Below, in pieces: positions 37,764 through 47,132 of a stretch of 64,000 nucleotides of DNA (positions are counted from its first letter, which is position 1; every line of letters starts with the position of its first letter). The DNA lies in contig NW_001914907.1 of assembly GCF_000208925.1 (NCBI RefSeq), positions 16,015 through 80,014 of the forward strand, in the 5' to 3' direction. Under the pieces are notes generated by a model. That model did no database searches. It saw nothing but the letters and a program-made list of their open reading frames with translations, and was not told the DNA's origin. The position numbers were made by a program, and so were the translations under genes. The stretch is from Entamoeba histolytica HM-1:IMSS. Taxonomy: Eukaryota; Evosea; Mastigamoebida; Endamoebidae.

Positions 37764-39371
37764 TCAAAGGAAATTAACCCCACTCTTTCTTTTTTTTAAT
37801 GAACTTTTTGATAACCTGAGGTATTTCTCTTTTGTTTTTGTTGATAAACAATTGCATTTGTTTAAGTTATCAATTTCACATAAACCATCACAGTTTTGAA
37901 GATCAAGTTTTGTTAGTGTTGTTGGAATAACTAATGTTTTAGGAATATTTGAAGTATTAATCTTTAATTCTTTTAATGAACAATGAAGTAAATCAGTTAA
38001 GTTTGAAATTGAACAACCACAAAGAACCAATTTAGTTAGTTGTGCTGGTTTAATCTGTTTTAATAAATAACAGTTATGAATCTCAATTGATTCAACATTT
38101 TTATTATAATCTAAATCACTTAACGATGTACAGTATTTAATTTCTATTTGATTAACAGAGTTAGGACAATGAATGAATTTAATGGAATTACAATGGTCAA
38201 TTTGAAGAATTTTCAGTTTAGGATCAGTGCTAGTTTGAAATGAAGAAAGTGAAGTACAATTAGAACAATTTAGTTGTACTAATGATGATGGAATGATGAT
38301 TGATTTAACGTCTTCACAGTCACACAATGAAAGGTATGTTAAAGATGTTGGTAAAAGAAAGTGTTTTTGGTTTACTATTTTAATTCCTTCAAGTGTAACT
38401 TGTTCAAGACAAGAAAAAGAAGATAAATCTAAGGATTGTATGATTGGTGAAGAAGCAGAGTTGTCTAATGTTCTTTTAGAAAAACTTTTATTACTGTTAT
38501 TTGGGATAGCAGTATTACCTCTAATAAATATTGACGTCGGATAATAAGCATCAATTACTTTGTGTAAAGAACTTTCACAGCTTGCTAATGAGACATTTAA
38601 TTCTAATCTTTTATCATCTGGTAGTAGAATTGTAGACCCATCAATGATACTTTTATGTAATTCATTTGAATAAGCACACAAATGAAGATTAGGATTGTTT
38701 TTAATTTCAAATAATACTTGTTTTGCATTATGTATTTTTAATACCACAATAACTCCTTTATTAATTAATTGATTAATTCCATATTTCATTATATTCAATA
38801 AATGTTCATCAACTTCAATAATACATTCCTTTAAATTCTCACAATAAATAACACTTTCTATAAATTTCTCACAATACTTTTCATTAAGGTCATCCCAAAA
38901 TATGAATTTAACTTTTTGAAGTTCTTTATAAGACTTAAAATCAATTTCTATTTCTTTGAAAAGTTGAAGTTCTAAACTAACTATTCCATTAGTTATTTTT
39001 TTCCAAGATATTTCTCCTTCTATTTCATGGTAACTCATTTTAATTTCTAATAACTTATCTTGAGGAAGTGACAAATTAAGAGCATTTGATATATCTGTTC
39101 TTATGACTTTAATACCACTAAATAGTTTCAATTCAGAAATTAATGTTTCTGAACTAAAAAATGGATTAATTGTTGTAAAAATGATTGCTGTTGCACATTT
39201 CTTTGAAACTGCCCCAAAGTGTAATACATTGGAAATATTTTTCAAGTAGGGTATAATTTTTATGAGAATAAATCTTGGTAATTGTCCAGGTTTTGTTATC
39301 AATGATGATCTACTCCTTGTTAGTCGTGATTGCCATTGAAATGAGAGCGATTCACTTGGTTGATTTCCCAT
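37764..39371 (-). CDS. Leucine-rich-repeat protein with F-box-like N-terminus
   Basis: This 535-residue protein has an F-box-like segment near residues 30-65 (LPRFILIKIIPYLKNISNVL, then a Cys/Ala helix) and short irregular leucine-rich repeats from about 330 to 520. The repeats have the unit L-x-x-L-x-x-x-x-C-x-S-(I/L), e.g. LTYLSLCDCEDVKSI and LVQLNCSNCTSLSS, about 21 residues each, with cysteine often at the N/C position as in the cysteine-containing LRR subclass. Entamoeba genomes have large LRR families; some are BspA-like, and others resemble substrate receptors. An F-box-plus-LRR protein would recruit targets to an SCF ubiquitin ligase, but the F-box match is weak. It starts at the ATG at 39371; the frame is open one codon upstream only from TTG. 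Confidence 0.7.
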   Translation of the reverse strand: MGNQPSESLSFQWQSRLTRSRSSLITKPGQLPRFILIKIIPYLKNISNVLHFGAVSKKCATAIIFTTINPFFSSETLISELKLFSGIKVIRTDISNALNLSLPQDKLLEIKMSYHEIEGEISWKKITNGIVSLELQLFKEIEIDFKSYKELQKVKFIFWDDLNEKYCEKFIESVIYCENLKECIIEVDEHLLNIMKYGINQLINKGVIVVLKIHNAKQVLFEIKNNPNLHLCAYSNELHKSIIDGSTILLPDDKRLELNVSLASCESSLHKVIDAYYPTSIFIRGNTAIPNNSNKSFSKRTLDNSASSPIIQSLDLSSFSCLEQVTLEGIKIVNQKHFLLPTSLTYLSLCDCEDVKSIIIPSSLVQLNCSNCTSLSSFQTSTDPKLKILQIDHCNSIKFIHCPNSVNQIEIKYCTSLSDLDYNKNVESIEIHNCYLLKQIKPAQLTKLVLCGCSISNLTDLLHCSLKELKINTSNIPKTLVIPTTLTKLDLQNCDGLCEIDNLNKCNCLSTKTKEKYLRLSKSSLKKRKSGVNFL

Positions 39372-39718
39372 CAAGTTAAATTTTTAAGATTTCGTTTTGT
39401 CTTTTCTTGGTTTTTTATCAGTGTCTAACAGAAAAGAAAGATTAAAATTTTTATATTTAACAAATTATTTCGGTGAAAGAATTTTATTAATTTCTTTTAC
39501 TTTTTATTAATGAAAGTTTTTGTCTAAGAGATAAGACTTATCATTTCATTTAACATTAATTAACCATTTCAAACAGTGTATTGTCTCAAGTGTTAACTGA
39601 TAATATTAAATTAAAACTATAATTTTATCTAATAAATTTAACTATAACAAAATTTTTTTGGGGTTTAAGTATTTTTCTGTTATTTTTATTTTATTGATTC
39701 GTTTACTCTTATTTCTTT
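39372..39718. other. AT-rich spacer
   Basis: 347 bases upstream of the LRR gene. No consensus promoter box, frame or repeat stands out. Confidence 0.45.
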
Positions 39719-40325
39719 TGATTTGAAGGTTGCTTATCAGAAACACCACACAAACATGAAAATAAATAAAATCATTAGATTACCCATTATCTTCTAGTTA
39801 TAATATTGTCTTTAGTTAGAAAATGTCTTACTCAATACTTCAATAATGGTAATGACTATTATTTATGATTATTAGACATCATTTATTGTAATAGAAAAGT
39901 ACGTATTTATAGAGAAGTTGGTATTATTTACATGTTAAAATACAAACAATTTGATAATATGATGTATTATTAAATAAAATGATATAAATGATATTGTTAA
40001 TGTTAAATGAAATTATACATAATAATATAAGAATAATGAAAGATTCATTCAACGTAATATAAGAAAATAAAGAAAGAAGTTCATTAAAACTAAAATAAAA
40101 ATCAAAAAAAAAGAAATAAGAAAAAGGAAGGAAGTTTGAAAAGACAACAATAGAAAAGAAATAAATCAAAATAAAATGATTTATTCAAAAAACAAGAAGA
40201 AAGTCTAAATAAAAAATAAAACAAAGAAATTACTCTTTTTTTAATGATGTTTGATATGATTAATATCTATTAATCAATGAATAAATGACATTTCTATTAA
40301 TGTTTAATTAACTATTTTTGTATTA
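39719..40325 (+). mobile_element. Degenerate SINE related to the copy at 8.3 kb
   Basis: The left end (GAAGGT-TGC...CAGAAACACCACACAAACAT) aligns to the start of the intact SINE, and the order of following blocks is kept: a TTATCTTCTAGTTATAA block against TTATTATCTGGTTATGA, a GAAGTTTGAAAA block, ACAAAGAAATTACTCTTTTT and TTAATTAACTATTTTT at the end. The 26-bp tandem pair and the GC-rich 3' hairpin are lost. I could find no target-site duplication. The copy is much more AT-rich than the intact one, consistent with long decay. The 3' end is about 115 bases upstream of the Hsp70 start. Confidence 0.65.
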
Positions 40326-40439
40326 AATTATAGGTAAAAATTTTTGTTATTTTCATAACCATTCAAAATAAATTTTTTTTAATAAAAAAAAATAAACATC
40401 ATTTAATCCCAAAATTCATAACTTAGAATATTCAATCAA

Positions 40440-42071
40440 ATGAGCATAGAAAAAGATGTAGTTTATGTTGGTATTGATTTGGGTACCACATTTAGTTCTG
40501 CTTGTGAAATAATAAATGGTCGTCCTTTTATTTATAAATCTGAATTTGAAAGAGACTCAATCCGTTCATGTGTTGCATTTACAGGTTCACAGTGTTTAGT
40601 TGGTACTAATGATAAATCAGGAAAGAACACTATTTTTGAAGTAAAAAGACTTATAGGTAAACGTATGAGTAGTCAGGACATTAAAGCAAAAGAATTTCAA
40701 AAACATTTACTAAATAATATTATTCCATTAAGAGATGATAGAATTGGAGTTGAAATTGAAAGACCTACAAAGACAAGGGTAAAAAAACAAGTAATTCGTC
40801 TTCTTCCTGAACAAGTCTCAGCTTTAATTTTATTAAAAATAAAAGATATTATATTAAAAGTACATCCTAATGTTACAATCAAAGCAGTTGTAGGAGTTCC
40901 AGCAGCATTTGGAGATGAAGAAAGAAAAGCAACTGAACAAGCCATAAAAATGGCAGGGATTGAACCAATAAGAATGGTAAATGAACCTACAGCTGCTGCA
41001 ATGGCATATGAAAAGAAAGATGGTGTATTATATGTTTTTGACTTTGGAGGAGGAACATTAGATATTTCTGTTATTAAATTTGTAGAAGGAGTAATGCAAA
41101 TAAAAACAACAATAGGAGATCCATTTCTTGGAGGAAATGATATTGACTTTAACATTCAAAAGTATTTAATTGAAGAAATAAAAAAGAGAGCAGATGAGTT
41201 AGGGGTTGATGAAGAAGAAGTAATTACTGCAATTGAAACTAAAAAAAGTAAAATAAAGAATTATGCAGAAGAATTGAAAATTAAATTGTCAAATAACTAT
41301 GTTAATAAAAGAGAAGTAGCTCAAGCTGAATGTATAATAGAAATAGGTATTGAAGCTTTAGAAGAACCATTTGAACTAACATATAGTAAATTCTTAGAAC
41401 TAAATCAAGACATCTTTAATAGATGTAAAGATTTAATGATAAAAGCTCTTCAAAAAAGTAGGTATAATAAAAGTGCAATTGACCACGTACTAATGGTAGG
41501 AGGTTCATGTAAATGCCCAGCAATTAAGGCAATGCTTGTTGATTTCTTTGGGAAGGATAAAGTAGATCAAACAAATGTTGATTTTGATTTATTGGTATGT
41601 AAGGGGTGTGCACTTTGTGCACAATCAATTGGGGAAGATATTTCAAATATATTAGAAGGAGAAATTGCATCTAAAACTATTGGAATTGAATTAATGGATG
41701 TTGGTAGTAACAAGAAAATTATTGAACCAATTATTAAAGCTGGAACACCAATCCCATATGAAACAAAAAGAGTATTTGTTACAACAACTGACTATCAAAA
41801 AGAGTTATCATTAAAACTTTATGAAGACACAAATTTCTTAACAAGTCTTTCAATATCACCATTACCAACAATGGTTGCAGGTTTTGTTGAGGTTGAAGTT
41901 ACATTTTCTATTGGGGGTGATGGTAAATTATTAACTAAAGCCAAAGTAATAAATCCTTCAAATGTCTCTTTAGAAAAACAATGTGTATCAATGCCACAAC
42001 ATCAAAATTATAGTGAACTCGAAATAATTGAAAATTCAAAAGTAATAAAGGCTTTATATTGCTCAAAGTAA
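40440..42071 (+). CDS. Short Hsp70-family protein
   Basis: A 543-residue Hsp70-like protein with the full nucleotide-binding domain: phosphate loop 1 GIDLGTTFS (11-19), phosphate loop 2 DFGGGTLDIS (201-210) and adenosine motif VLMVGGSCKCPAI. The linker and substrate-binding beta domain follow (about 390-500), but the helical lid and C-terminal EEVD-type tail are missing; canonical cytosolic Hsp70 is about 640-660 residues. The linker lacks a clear D-L-L-L-L motif. These changes suggest a specialised or regulatory Hsp70 rather than the main chaperone. There is no signal peptide, so cytosolic. Promoter boxes are not evident; the decayed SINE lies just upstream. Confidence 0.88.
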   Translation: MSIEKDVVYVGIDLGTTFSSACEIINGRPFIYKSEFERDSIRSCVAFTGSQCLVGTNDKSGKNTIFEVKRLIGKRMSSQDIKAKEFQKHLLNNIIPLRDDRIGVEIERPTKTRVKKQVIRLLPEQVSALILLKIKDIILKVHPNVTIKAVVGVPAAFGDEERKATEQAIKMAGIEPIRMVNEPTAAAMAYEKKDGVLYVFDFGGGTLDISVIKFVEGVMQIKTTIGDPFLGGNDIDFNIQKYLIEEIKKRADELGVDEEEVITAIETKKSKIKNYAEELKIKLSNNYVNKREVAQAECIIEIGIEALEEPFELTYSKFLELNQDIFNRCKDLMIKALQKSRYNKSAIDHVLMVGGSCKCPAIKAMLVDFFGKDKVDQTNVDFDLLVCKGCALCAQSIGEDISNILEGEIASKTIGIELMDVGSNKKIIEPIIKAGTPIPYETKRVFVTTTDYQKELSLKLYEDTNFLTSLSISPLPTMVAGFVEVEVTFSIGGDGKLLTKAKVINPSNVSLEKQCVSMPQHQNYSELEIIENSKVIKALYCSK

Positions 42072-42231
42072 AACAACAATAAACAAATTTCTTTTTAAAA
42101 TTTTATTAATTTACATAAAGAAAAAATTTTCACATAAACAAGTAACTTCATAGAAAATAGATTTAAAAAAATAAATAACAAAAGAAATAATAATTCATAT
42201 CAATCAATAAACAAATATAAATAATAAAGGA

Positions 42232-42760
42232 ATGAATGCAAATAGGTATTATCTGTATGGTCAGATATACATTAACCATTATCATCATAACAATCAATTC
42301 ATTCATTTTCATTGCCATGTGTATTTTATCAATAATTCAATAGAAACAAATTGTATTATCATAATAAAACACAAAAAAAGAATCAAATATCAAAACATGA
42401 TTATGTTTGTAAATAAATATTAAACATTTATTAATTACCCATTTTAATGAATTTGATGCTATTGACTTTAATAATCATCATAAATGTATTAATAATGATA
42501 AAATGATCATAATTTACAATAAAGATTTATTGGTTAATGACAATTCTTTCAATGCTAGAAGACCAGATATTATATTATCAAAATATTACAGAAAAGAAAG
42601 GATATATTATAGATGTTGCTATATGTCAAGGTATGATTTTAGAGTTAAATTATATTCATAAAATAAATAAATACAAAGAATTACAAGAGAAAATAAGAAA
42701 TAATAGAGAATTAATATATGTAGAAATAATACCTGTAATATTATCAATAAATTAATTAAT
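42232..42760 (+). mobile_element. Relic of a LINE endonuclease domain (PD-X14-D)
   Basis: A decayed plus-strand coding remnant. One frame, open from 42413 to 42658, ends its informative part with ARRPDIILSKYYRK, with P at 42563 and D at 42566. A second frame, open from 42537 to 42755, carries KKGYIIDVAICQG, with D at 42612. The two frames are joined by a +1 shift between about 42590 and 42600. Joined, the spacing is PD-x14-D, the catalytic pattern of restriction-like endonucleases in Entamoeba LINEs (PD-x12-14-D). After it come KINKYKELQEKI and VEIIPVILSI, typical of the end of non-LTR ORF2 proteins. An upstream stretch (42340-42400) resembles the CCHC-side segment of the relic at the left window edge. 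The fragment appears 5'-truncated. Confidence 0.6.
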
Positions 42761-43127
42761 ACATAAAGAGTCAGTAAGAAGATTAAAATCACTGAAATTA
42801 CAATTAGACATCACAAACAATACTTGACAAATAACAATAACCAAAAACATAAAAGACTTAATGTTTTATTCAAATAATTGTGATAATATAATAGAAGAAG
42901 AATTAACTAATTCTCACATAATATAAAATAAATACTAAGTAGAAGTAAAACATAAATGAAAACAAAGAAATAAATACTTCTGAATATTCAATAAAGACAA
43001 GATGAAGAATAAATATTAACAATTTAACCTTTTTTATTTTTTACTAAACTAAAGATCTTTAATAATTTTGACTGTCAAAACAAAAATAACCAAAATGAAA
43101 TGAAACAGTCACAATTCAGTTTTAAAA
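42761..43127. other. AT-rich spacer
   Basis: About 370 bases of AT-rich sequence after the LINE relic, up to the stop of the spliced gene. Nothing recognised. Confidence 0.45.
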
Positions 43128-43560
43128 TTACCATCCAGCAAAACTACGAGCAAGTTGTGAATATTGAGGTGGTGATAAATCAGTTAATCCACAACCAGTA
43201 AATTCTTGAATAGGACTATTTATTGCTATTGAAGAGGATTGATCAAATACTGATTCAGAAATATCTGGATTTTCACAACGATTTGGTGGAGTATATAATT
43301 CTCTTCCATCAGATGGAGTAGACCCATTTGAATTTTCTTTAAATAATAACAAATTTTTTATTTCTTCATCTGTGAAACTTGACATTGAATTTGATTCGCT
43401 TGACTGTTCTACAGATTGTGTTATTGGTACATCTATTTTGCTATAAATGTTAATTATTATTCTTTTGTTTTTTATATTAAATTTAAACAAACACTGGTTT
43501 TGGTTGAACTGGAACTGCTCTAAATGGTTTTGGTTGGGCAACTACATCATTAGTGTTCAT
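43128..43560 (-). CDS. Hypothetical low-complexity protein, spliced
   Basis: A two-exon gene on the minus strand: exon 1 43560-43493, intron 43492-43441, exon 2 43440-43128, giving 126 residues. The splice joins CCA-GT to C-AAA in frame and removes an immediate stop. The protein starts MNTNDVVAQPKP with a P-x-Q-P-K-P repeat, has a central TDEEIKNLLL helix, and ends in a Ser/Pro-rich region with PPQYSQLARSFAGW. I do not recognise a domain; its Pro/Ser/Gln composition suggests a disordered adaptor. Transcription start is shared with the divergent Rab gene across a 143-base spacer, so the two may be co-regulated. Confidence 0.65.
43441..43492 (-). other. 52-bp intron (GTTTGTTT...TAG)
   Basis: On the minus strand it starts GTTTGTTTAAAT and ends ATTTATAG. 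Reading through gives a TAA a few codons into the intron, so splicing is required for the 126-residue product. Confidence 0.7.
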
Positions 43561-43703
43561 AATTGTAATGTTTTATTCAGATGAAGTTCAAAGTTTTCTT
43601 TTTTTTTATTATTATTTTTAGTTTTTTTTTAAGATTTTTATTTTTAGTTTTTTTTTATTTGAAAAAAAAAATTAAATTAATTTTAAGTTCTGTTCTTAAC
43701 GAA

Positions 43704-44463
43704 ATGGCACAACATGTAAGAAATACTAACCGTTTAACTCCTTTAAAATTAATCGTTGTTGGAGACTCTTCAGTTGGAAAAACATCACTTATTCAAATGT
43801 TTGCAAATAATCAATTTTCAAATTCAGTCGTATCAACTGTTGGAATTGATTTTTTAACAAAAAGATATGAAGTAGATGGAACGACATATAAAGTTCAAAT
43901 ATGGGATACTGGTTTGTTTTAAATACTTTAAAAGATAAAAAACAAAAATGATTTTCAAGACAGTAATTCGGTTTTATAAGTAGAAAAAGAAGATGAGATG
44001 AGATAAGATTTTATCTTGTAAATAAATATAAACTAACTTTTATTTAGCTGGACAAGAAAAATTTAGAACTATTATTACTAGTTATTATCGTGGTGTTCAA
44101 GGTGCTGTTTTAATCTATGATGTAACAAATAAATCTACATTTGATGCTATTAATTATTGGGTTAAAAATGTACAAGAATTTGGGGAACAAGTAATAGGTA
44201 GAATTCTTGTTGGTAATAAAACTGATTTAGAACAACATAGAACTGTTTCAACTGAAATGGGTCAAAGTCTTGCTGATAAAATTGGAATTCCTTTTATTGA
44301 AACATCTGCTGCTAAAGGTGAAAATATTCAAGAAACATTTACTTGTTTAATTAAAGAAGTTATTGAAAATCAAAAACAACAAACATCTACTAAATCTACT
44401 GAACGTGTTAATGTTACAAAACCAACAACTCCTTCTACACAAGAACAAGCTGGTTGTTGTTAA
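43704..44463 (+). CDS. Rab-family small GTPase, spliced
   Basis: Exons 43704-43911 and 44048-44463 give a 207-residue Rab. All nucleotide motifs are present: GDSSVGKTS (20-28), STVGIDF (switch I), WDTAGQEKFRT (switch II, formed across the splice), GNKTDL and ETSAAKG. The C-terminus TQEQAGCC is a CC double-prenylation signal. Ser/Thr-rich linker before the tail. The effector region resembles the Rab8/Rab1 group, but Entamoeba has over a hundred Rabs, so the subfamily is uncertain. The protein would cycle between cytosol and endomembranes. Unspliced, the frame stops four codons into the intron, which would yield a truncated protein without switch II. Confidence 0.93.
43912..44047 (+). other. 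136-bp intron (GTTTGTTT...TTTAG)
   Basis: The intron interrupts the switch II motif between WDT and AGQ (codon phase 1). It is more than twice as long as the other three introns found here. Confidence 0.85.
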
Positions 44464-44552
44464 TATCCAATTTTTTTTAAGTTTTTTTTAATTTAAATTA
44501 AAAAAGAATTATTAAAATGTTATATTTAAAATTAATTAATGTTTTTTATTTC

Positions 44553-44948
44553 TTAATATCCAAACATTTTCTTCATTCTTTCAAAATATATCATTTTCCA
44601 TCCATTTTCTGTTCTCATAATATCTTTTTGTTCAATATCACTTTGAACTAATGTTAAATCTGTTTCATCATCTCCATCTTCACCTTCTGTAAGTGTAATT
44701 TCAACATGTGAGTATTTTCCTTCTGGCCATGAATTAAACCTCCATTTATATACAATCTTTTCATTTACCTTTAAGTCTATAATTTCACCTGAAACTGCTC
44801 CTCCAAATAAAACAAATTTAGAACCAATTTCTGCTTTATATTGAACTGGTGATTGCATCAATGCAGTTAATCGTTCTGGATCATTTAAACATTGATAAAT
44901 AATTCTTGGAGGAACCATAAAATGAGAAGTAATTTCAATTTGTGCCAT
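44553..44948 (-). CDS. AHSA1/START-like domain protein
   Basis: A 131-residue protein consisting of one AHA1 C-terminal/AHSA1 domain. Typical segments: MVPPRIIYQCLNDPERLTAL, a KFVLFGGAVSGEIIDL strand pair with the G-G-x-x-x-G turn, KIVYKWRFNSWPEGKYS, and NGWKMIYFERMKKMFG at the end. In Hsp90 co-chaperones the same fold follows an N-terminal activator domain that is absent here, so this is a stand-alone version; such proteins may bind a ligand or Hsp90. Cytosolic, no signal peptide. It converges with the Rab gene, 89 bases between stops. Confidence 0.85.
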   Translation of the reverse strand: MAQIEITSHFMVPPRIIYQCLNDPERLTALMQSPVQYKAEIGSKFVLFGGAVSGEIIDLKVNEKIVYKWRFNSWPEGKYSHVEITLTEGEDGDDETDLTLVQSDIEQKDIMRTENGWKMIYFERMKKMFGY

Positions 44949-45446
44949 TATAAAATATTAATTATTTTTATTCTTTTTAAGTTACAATCATTTAAATTGA
45001 TTATTTCTTACGTGTCATCTATTATTGATGTGTTGTCTTTTTTTGTTTTATTTTTTAATTATAAGAATATTTTTGTTATTTCGTAGTTTTTTTCTAATAT
45101 TAGAAATGAATAATGGTATTAATAACGAAAATAAATATTTAAACAATCTTTTTAAGAATATTATTATTATAGAGATTTGACATTTGAAAAGATGATTTTT
45201 CTTCTTTAGAAAAGAAAAAATTAAACAAAATGAAAGTAAACAAATGAATTAAATCTTTAACTTTCTCACAAACCAATTTTTAAATTATTGTTTTTATTCT
45301 CTGGAAGGTGTTTTACTTTATGCAATTGAACTAGGCACAGTAAAAACATTTATTTTAAAATTATAACCTTTCACATTTTTCATACATCACTCATCATTTA
45401 ATAATAAGATCAAAACGATCTAATAGTATCTTAAAAGTCATAAAAA
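44949..45446. other. AT-rich divergent spacer
   Basis: Just under 500 bases between the AHSA1-like and radical SAM gene starts. No clear TATTTAAA or GAACT element and no frame. Confidence 0.45.
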
Positions 45447-46502
45447 ATGTCTGTTGATCAACAACACCAAATGCTGTTTAGAAAACTTCAAGATGGAAAT
45501 ATTCAATGTGTTGCATGTAATAGGTATTGTGTGATTAAAGAAGGAGAGACAGGAACATGTGGAGTGAGAAAGAATACAAATGGAAATTTAGAATTGATTG
45601 TTTATGGTAAAGTAATTGGACCAGGACCATCTCCAATAGAAAAAAAACCAATGTTTCATTTTCTTCCACAGACTATGACATACTCAATTGCTACTGTTGG
45701 GTGTAACTTTACTTGTCAATTTTGTCAAAATTGGGACATTAGCCAATGTGCTCTTCAAATAAAAGAAGCAGGTGGTGATTATATTGGAAAGATTGGACGA
45801 TTAGGATATTCTATGAGTGCTCAAAAAGTCATTTCAGAAGCAAAAAGAAAAAATTGTCCTGTAATAGCTTATACATACAATGAACCAACAGTATTTACTG
45901 AATTTGCATTAGAATGTGGTAAACTTGCTCATCAAGAAGGAATGAAAAATGTTTTTGTTACTAATGGTTATGAAAGTAAAGAGTGTGTTGAGGCTATGAA
46001 AGGAATTATTGATGGAATGAACATTGATTTGAAAGGATTTACTGAAGAATTTTATCATAGTATTACAGGTGGTCATCTCCAGCCAGTATTAGAAACGATT
46101 AAACGTTGTCATCAACTTGGAATATGGATTGAAATCACAACACTTATTATTCCTGGACAAAACGATAGTGATGAAGAATTAAATAATATTGCACAATTCA
46201 TTTATAGTGTTGATCCATGTATTCCATGGCATATTTCTGCATTCCATCCTGATTATTTGATGGATACAACACCAAAAACACCTGTTAGCACATTAAGAAG
46301 AGCATATACTATTGGACAAAGAGTTGGATTAAAATATATTTATTGTGGTAATGTTATTGACCCAGAAAGAGAGGCAACATATTGTAAGAAATGTGGAACT
46401 AAATTAATGCAAAGAAAAGTGTTCACAACAACCTTTACACAAAACTTCAAAAATGGTATGTGTTTAAAATGCCAAACAATGTGTGATGGTGTTTGGAAAT
46501 AA
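45447..46502 (+). CDS. AmrS-type radical SAM enzyme (AmmeMemoRadiSam)
   Basis: A 351-residue radical SAM protein. The [4Fe-4S] site is C86-x3-C90-x2-C93 (GCNFTCQFCQNW). Before it lie extra cysteines at 21, 24, 28 and 38 (CVACNRYC, TCGVR) and GPSPIEKKPMFHFLP, the pattern of AmrS, which was long annotated as pyruvate-formate-lyase activating enzyme. In prokaryotes AmrS is encoded beside Memo and AMMECR1. Its natural substrate is not settled. A second Cys set near the end (CKKCGTK, MCLKCQTMC) is a zinc-ribbon-like tail. Oxygen-labile, so it fits the anaerobic life of Entamoeba. The family is mainly bacterial and archaeal, so lateral transfer is a reasonable explanation. Single exon, codon use like its neighbours. 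Confidence 0.9.
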   Translation: MSVDQQHQMLFRKLQDGNIQCVACNRYCVIKEGETGTCGVRKNTNGNLELIVYGKVIGPGPSPIEKKPMFHFLPQTMTYSIATVGCNFTCQFCQNWDISQCALQIKEAGGDYIGKIGRLGYSMSAQKVISEAKRKNCPVIAYTYNEPTVFTEFALECGKLAHQEGMKNVFVTNGYESKECVEAMKGIIDGMNIDLKGFTEEFYHSITGGHLQPVLETIKRCHQLGIWIEITTLIIPGQNDSDEELNNIAQFIYSVDPCIPWHISAFHPDYLMDTTPKTPVSTLRRAYTIGQRVGLKYIYCGNVIDPEREATYCKKCGTKLMQRKVFTTTFTQNFKNGMCLKCQTMCDGVWK

Positions 46503-46583
46503 ATGATTTAGTTTTGTATCTTTTAATTTAAAGAAAATAAAAGAAAATAATAAGATATTAAAGAAAAATGAATTACAATATCA

Positions 46584-47132
46584 TTAAAATGAAAATCCAG
46601 GATTTGTATCTTTCCATGTTCCTAAATCAACTCTATGTCTTAAATTAAGATTCCTTGAAACAATATATCCTTGAGTTGCCATACCAGCTATTTGTATATA
46701 TTCTTCCGCAGTATATTTTTTTCTAAAAAGCTCTATTTGTCTATAAACAGTCATTACAGGAAGTGGAAAATTAAATAACGAAACAACTGGAGCTATAATT
46801 GGAGTTTTAACTGGAATACCATAAGGTCCATAAAAACATATATCAAGTGCTAATGTAAAAATTCGTTGTGTTTCTTCAATCGCTTTTAAAATTACCTCTT
46901 TTGGAAGAACAGAACCTTCTGCTCCAACTCTTGCCATTGGTTGTTCCATTCCAAAATTTGCCATTCCTCCTTTTTTTCCCATTAACCCACCAACACCACC
47001 TAATGATGATGGATTAAATATTTTAACTCCAATCAATCCTAGTCCCTTCTTAATGATTGGATTATTCAGTGGAAAAGAAAAAGATTGAATAATCATTATC
47101 ATAAAGACTAAAAAAGTAAAACATCTTTTCAT
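46584..47132 (-). CDS. Secreted hypothetical protein
   Basis: A 182-residue protein with a strong signal peptide (MKRCFTFLVFMIMIIQSFSF, cleavage near residue 20). It has a glycine-rich section around residues 43-58 (GGVGGLMGKKGGMANFG), then a helical, hydrophobic-rich second half with YGPYGIPVKTPIIAP. No membrane anchor at the C-terminus and no GPI tail, so it is probably secreted or resident in a lumen. Only two cysteines remain in the mature part or none, so it is unlike the Cys-rich surface proteins nearby. I do not recognise it. The two genes are convergent with 81 bases between stops. Confidence 0.6.
   Translation of the reverse strand: MKRCFTFLVFMIMIIQSFSFPLNNPIIKKGLGLIGVKIFNPSSLGGVGGLMGKKGGMANFGMEQPMARVGAEGSVLPKEVILKAIEETQRIFTLALDICFYGPYGIPVKTPIIAPVVSLFNFPLPVMTVYRQIELFRKKYTAEEYIQIAGMATQGYIVSRNLNLRHRVDLGTWKDTNPGFSF

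Noticed and set aside
39660..40360. Possible target-site duplication around the degenerate SINE
   Set aside because: T-rich strings on both sides look alike but do not align over more than a few bases at the element ends.
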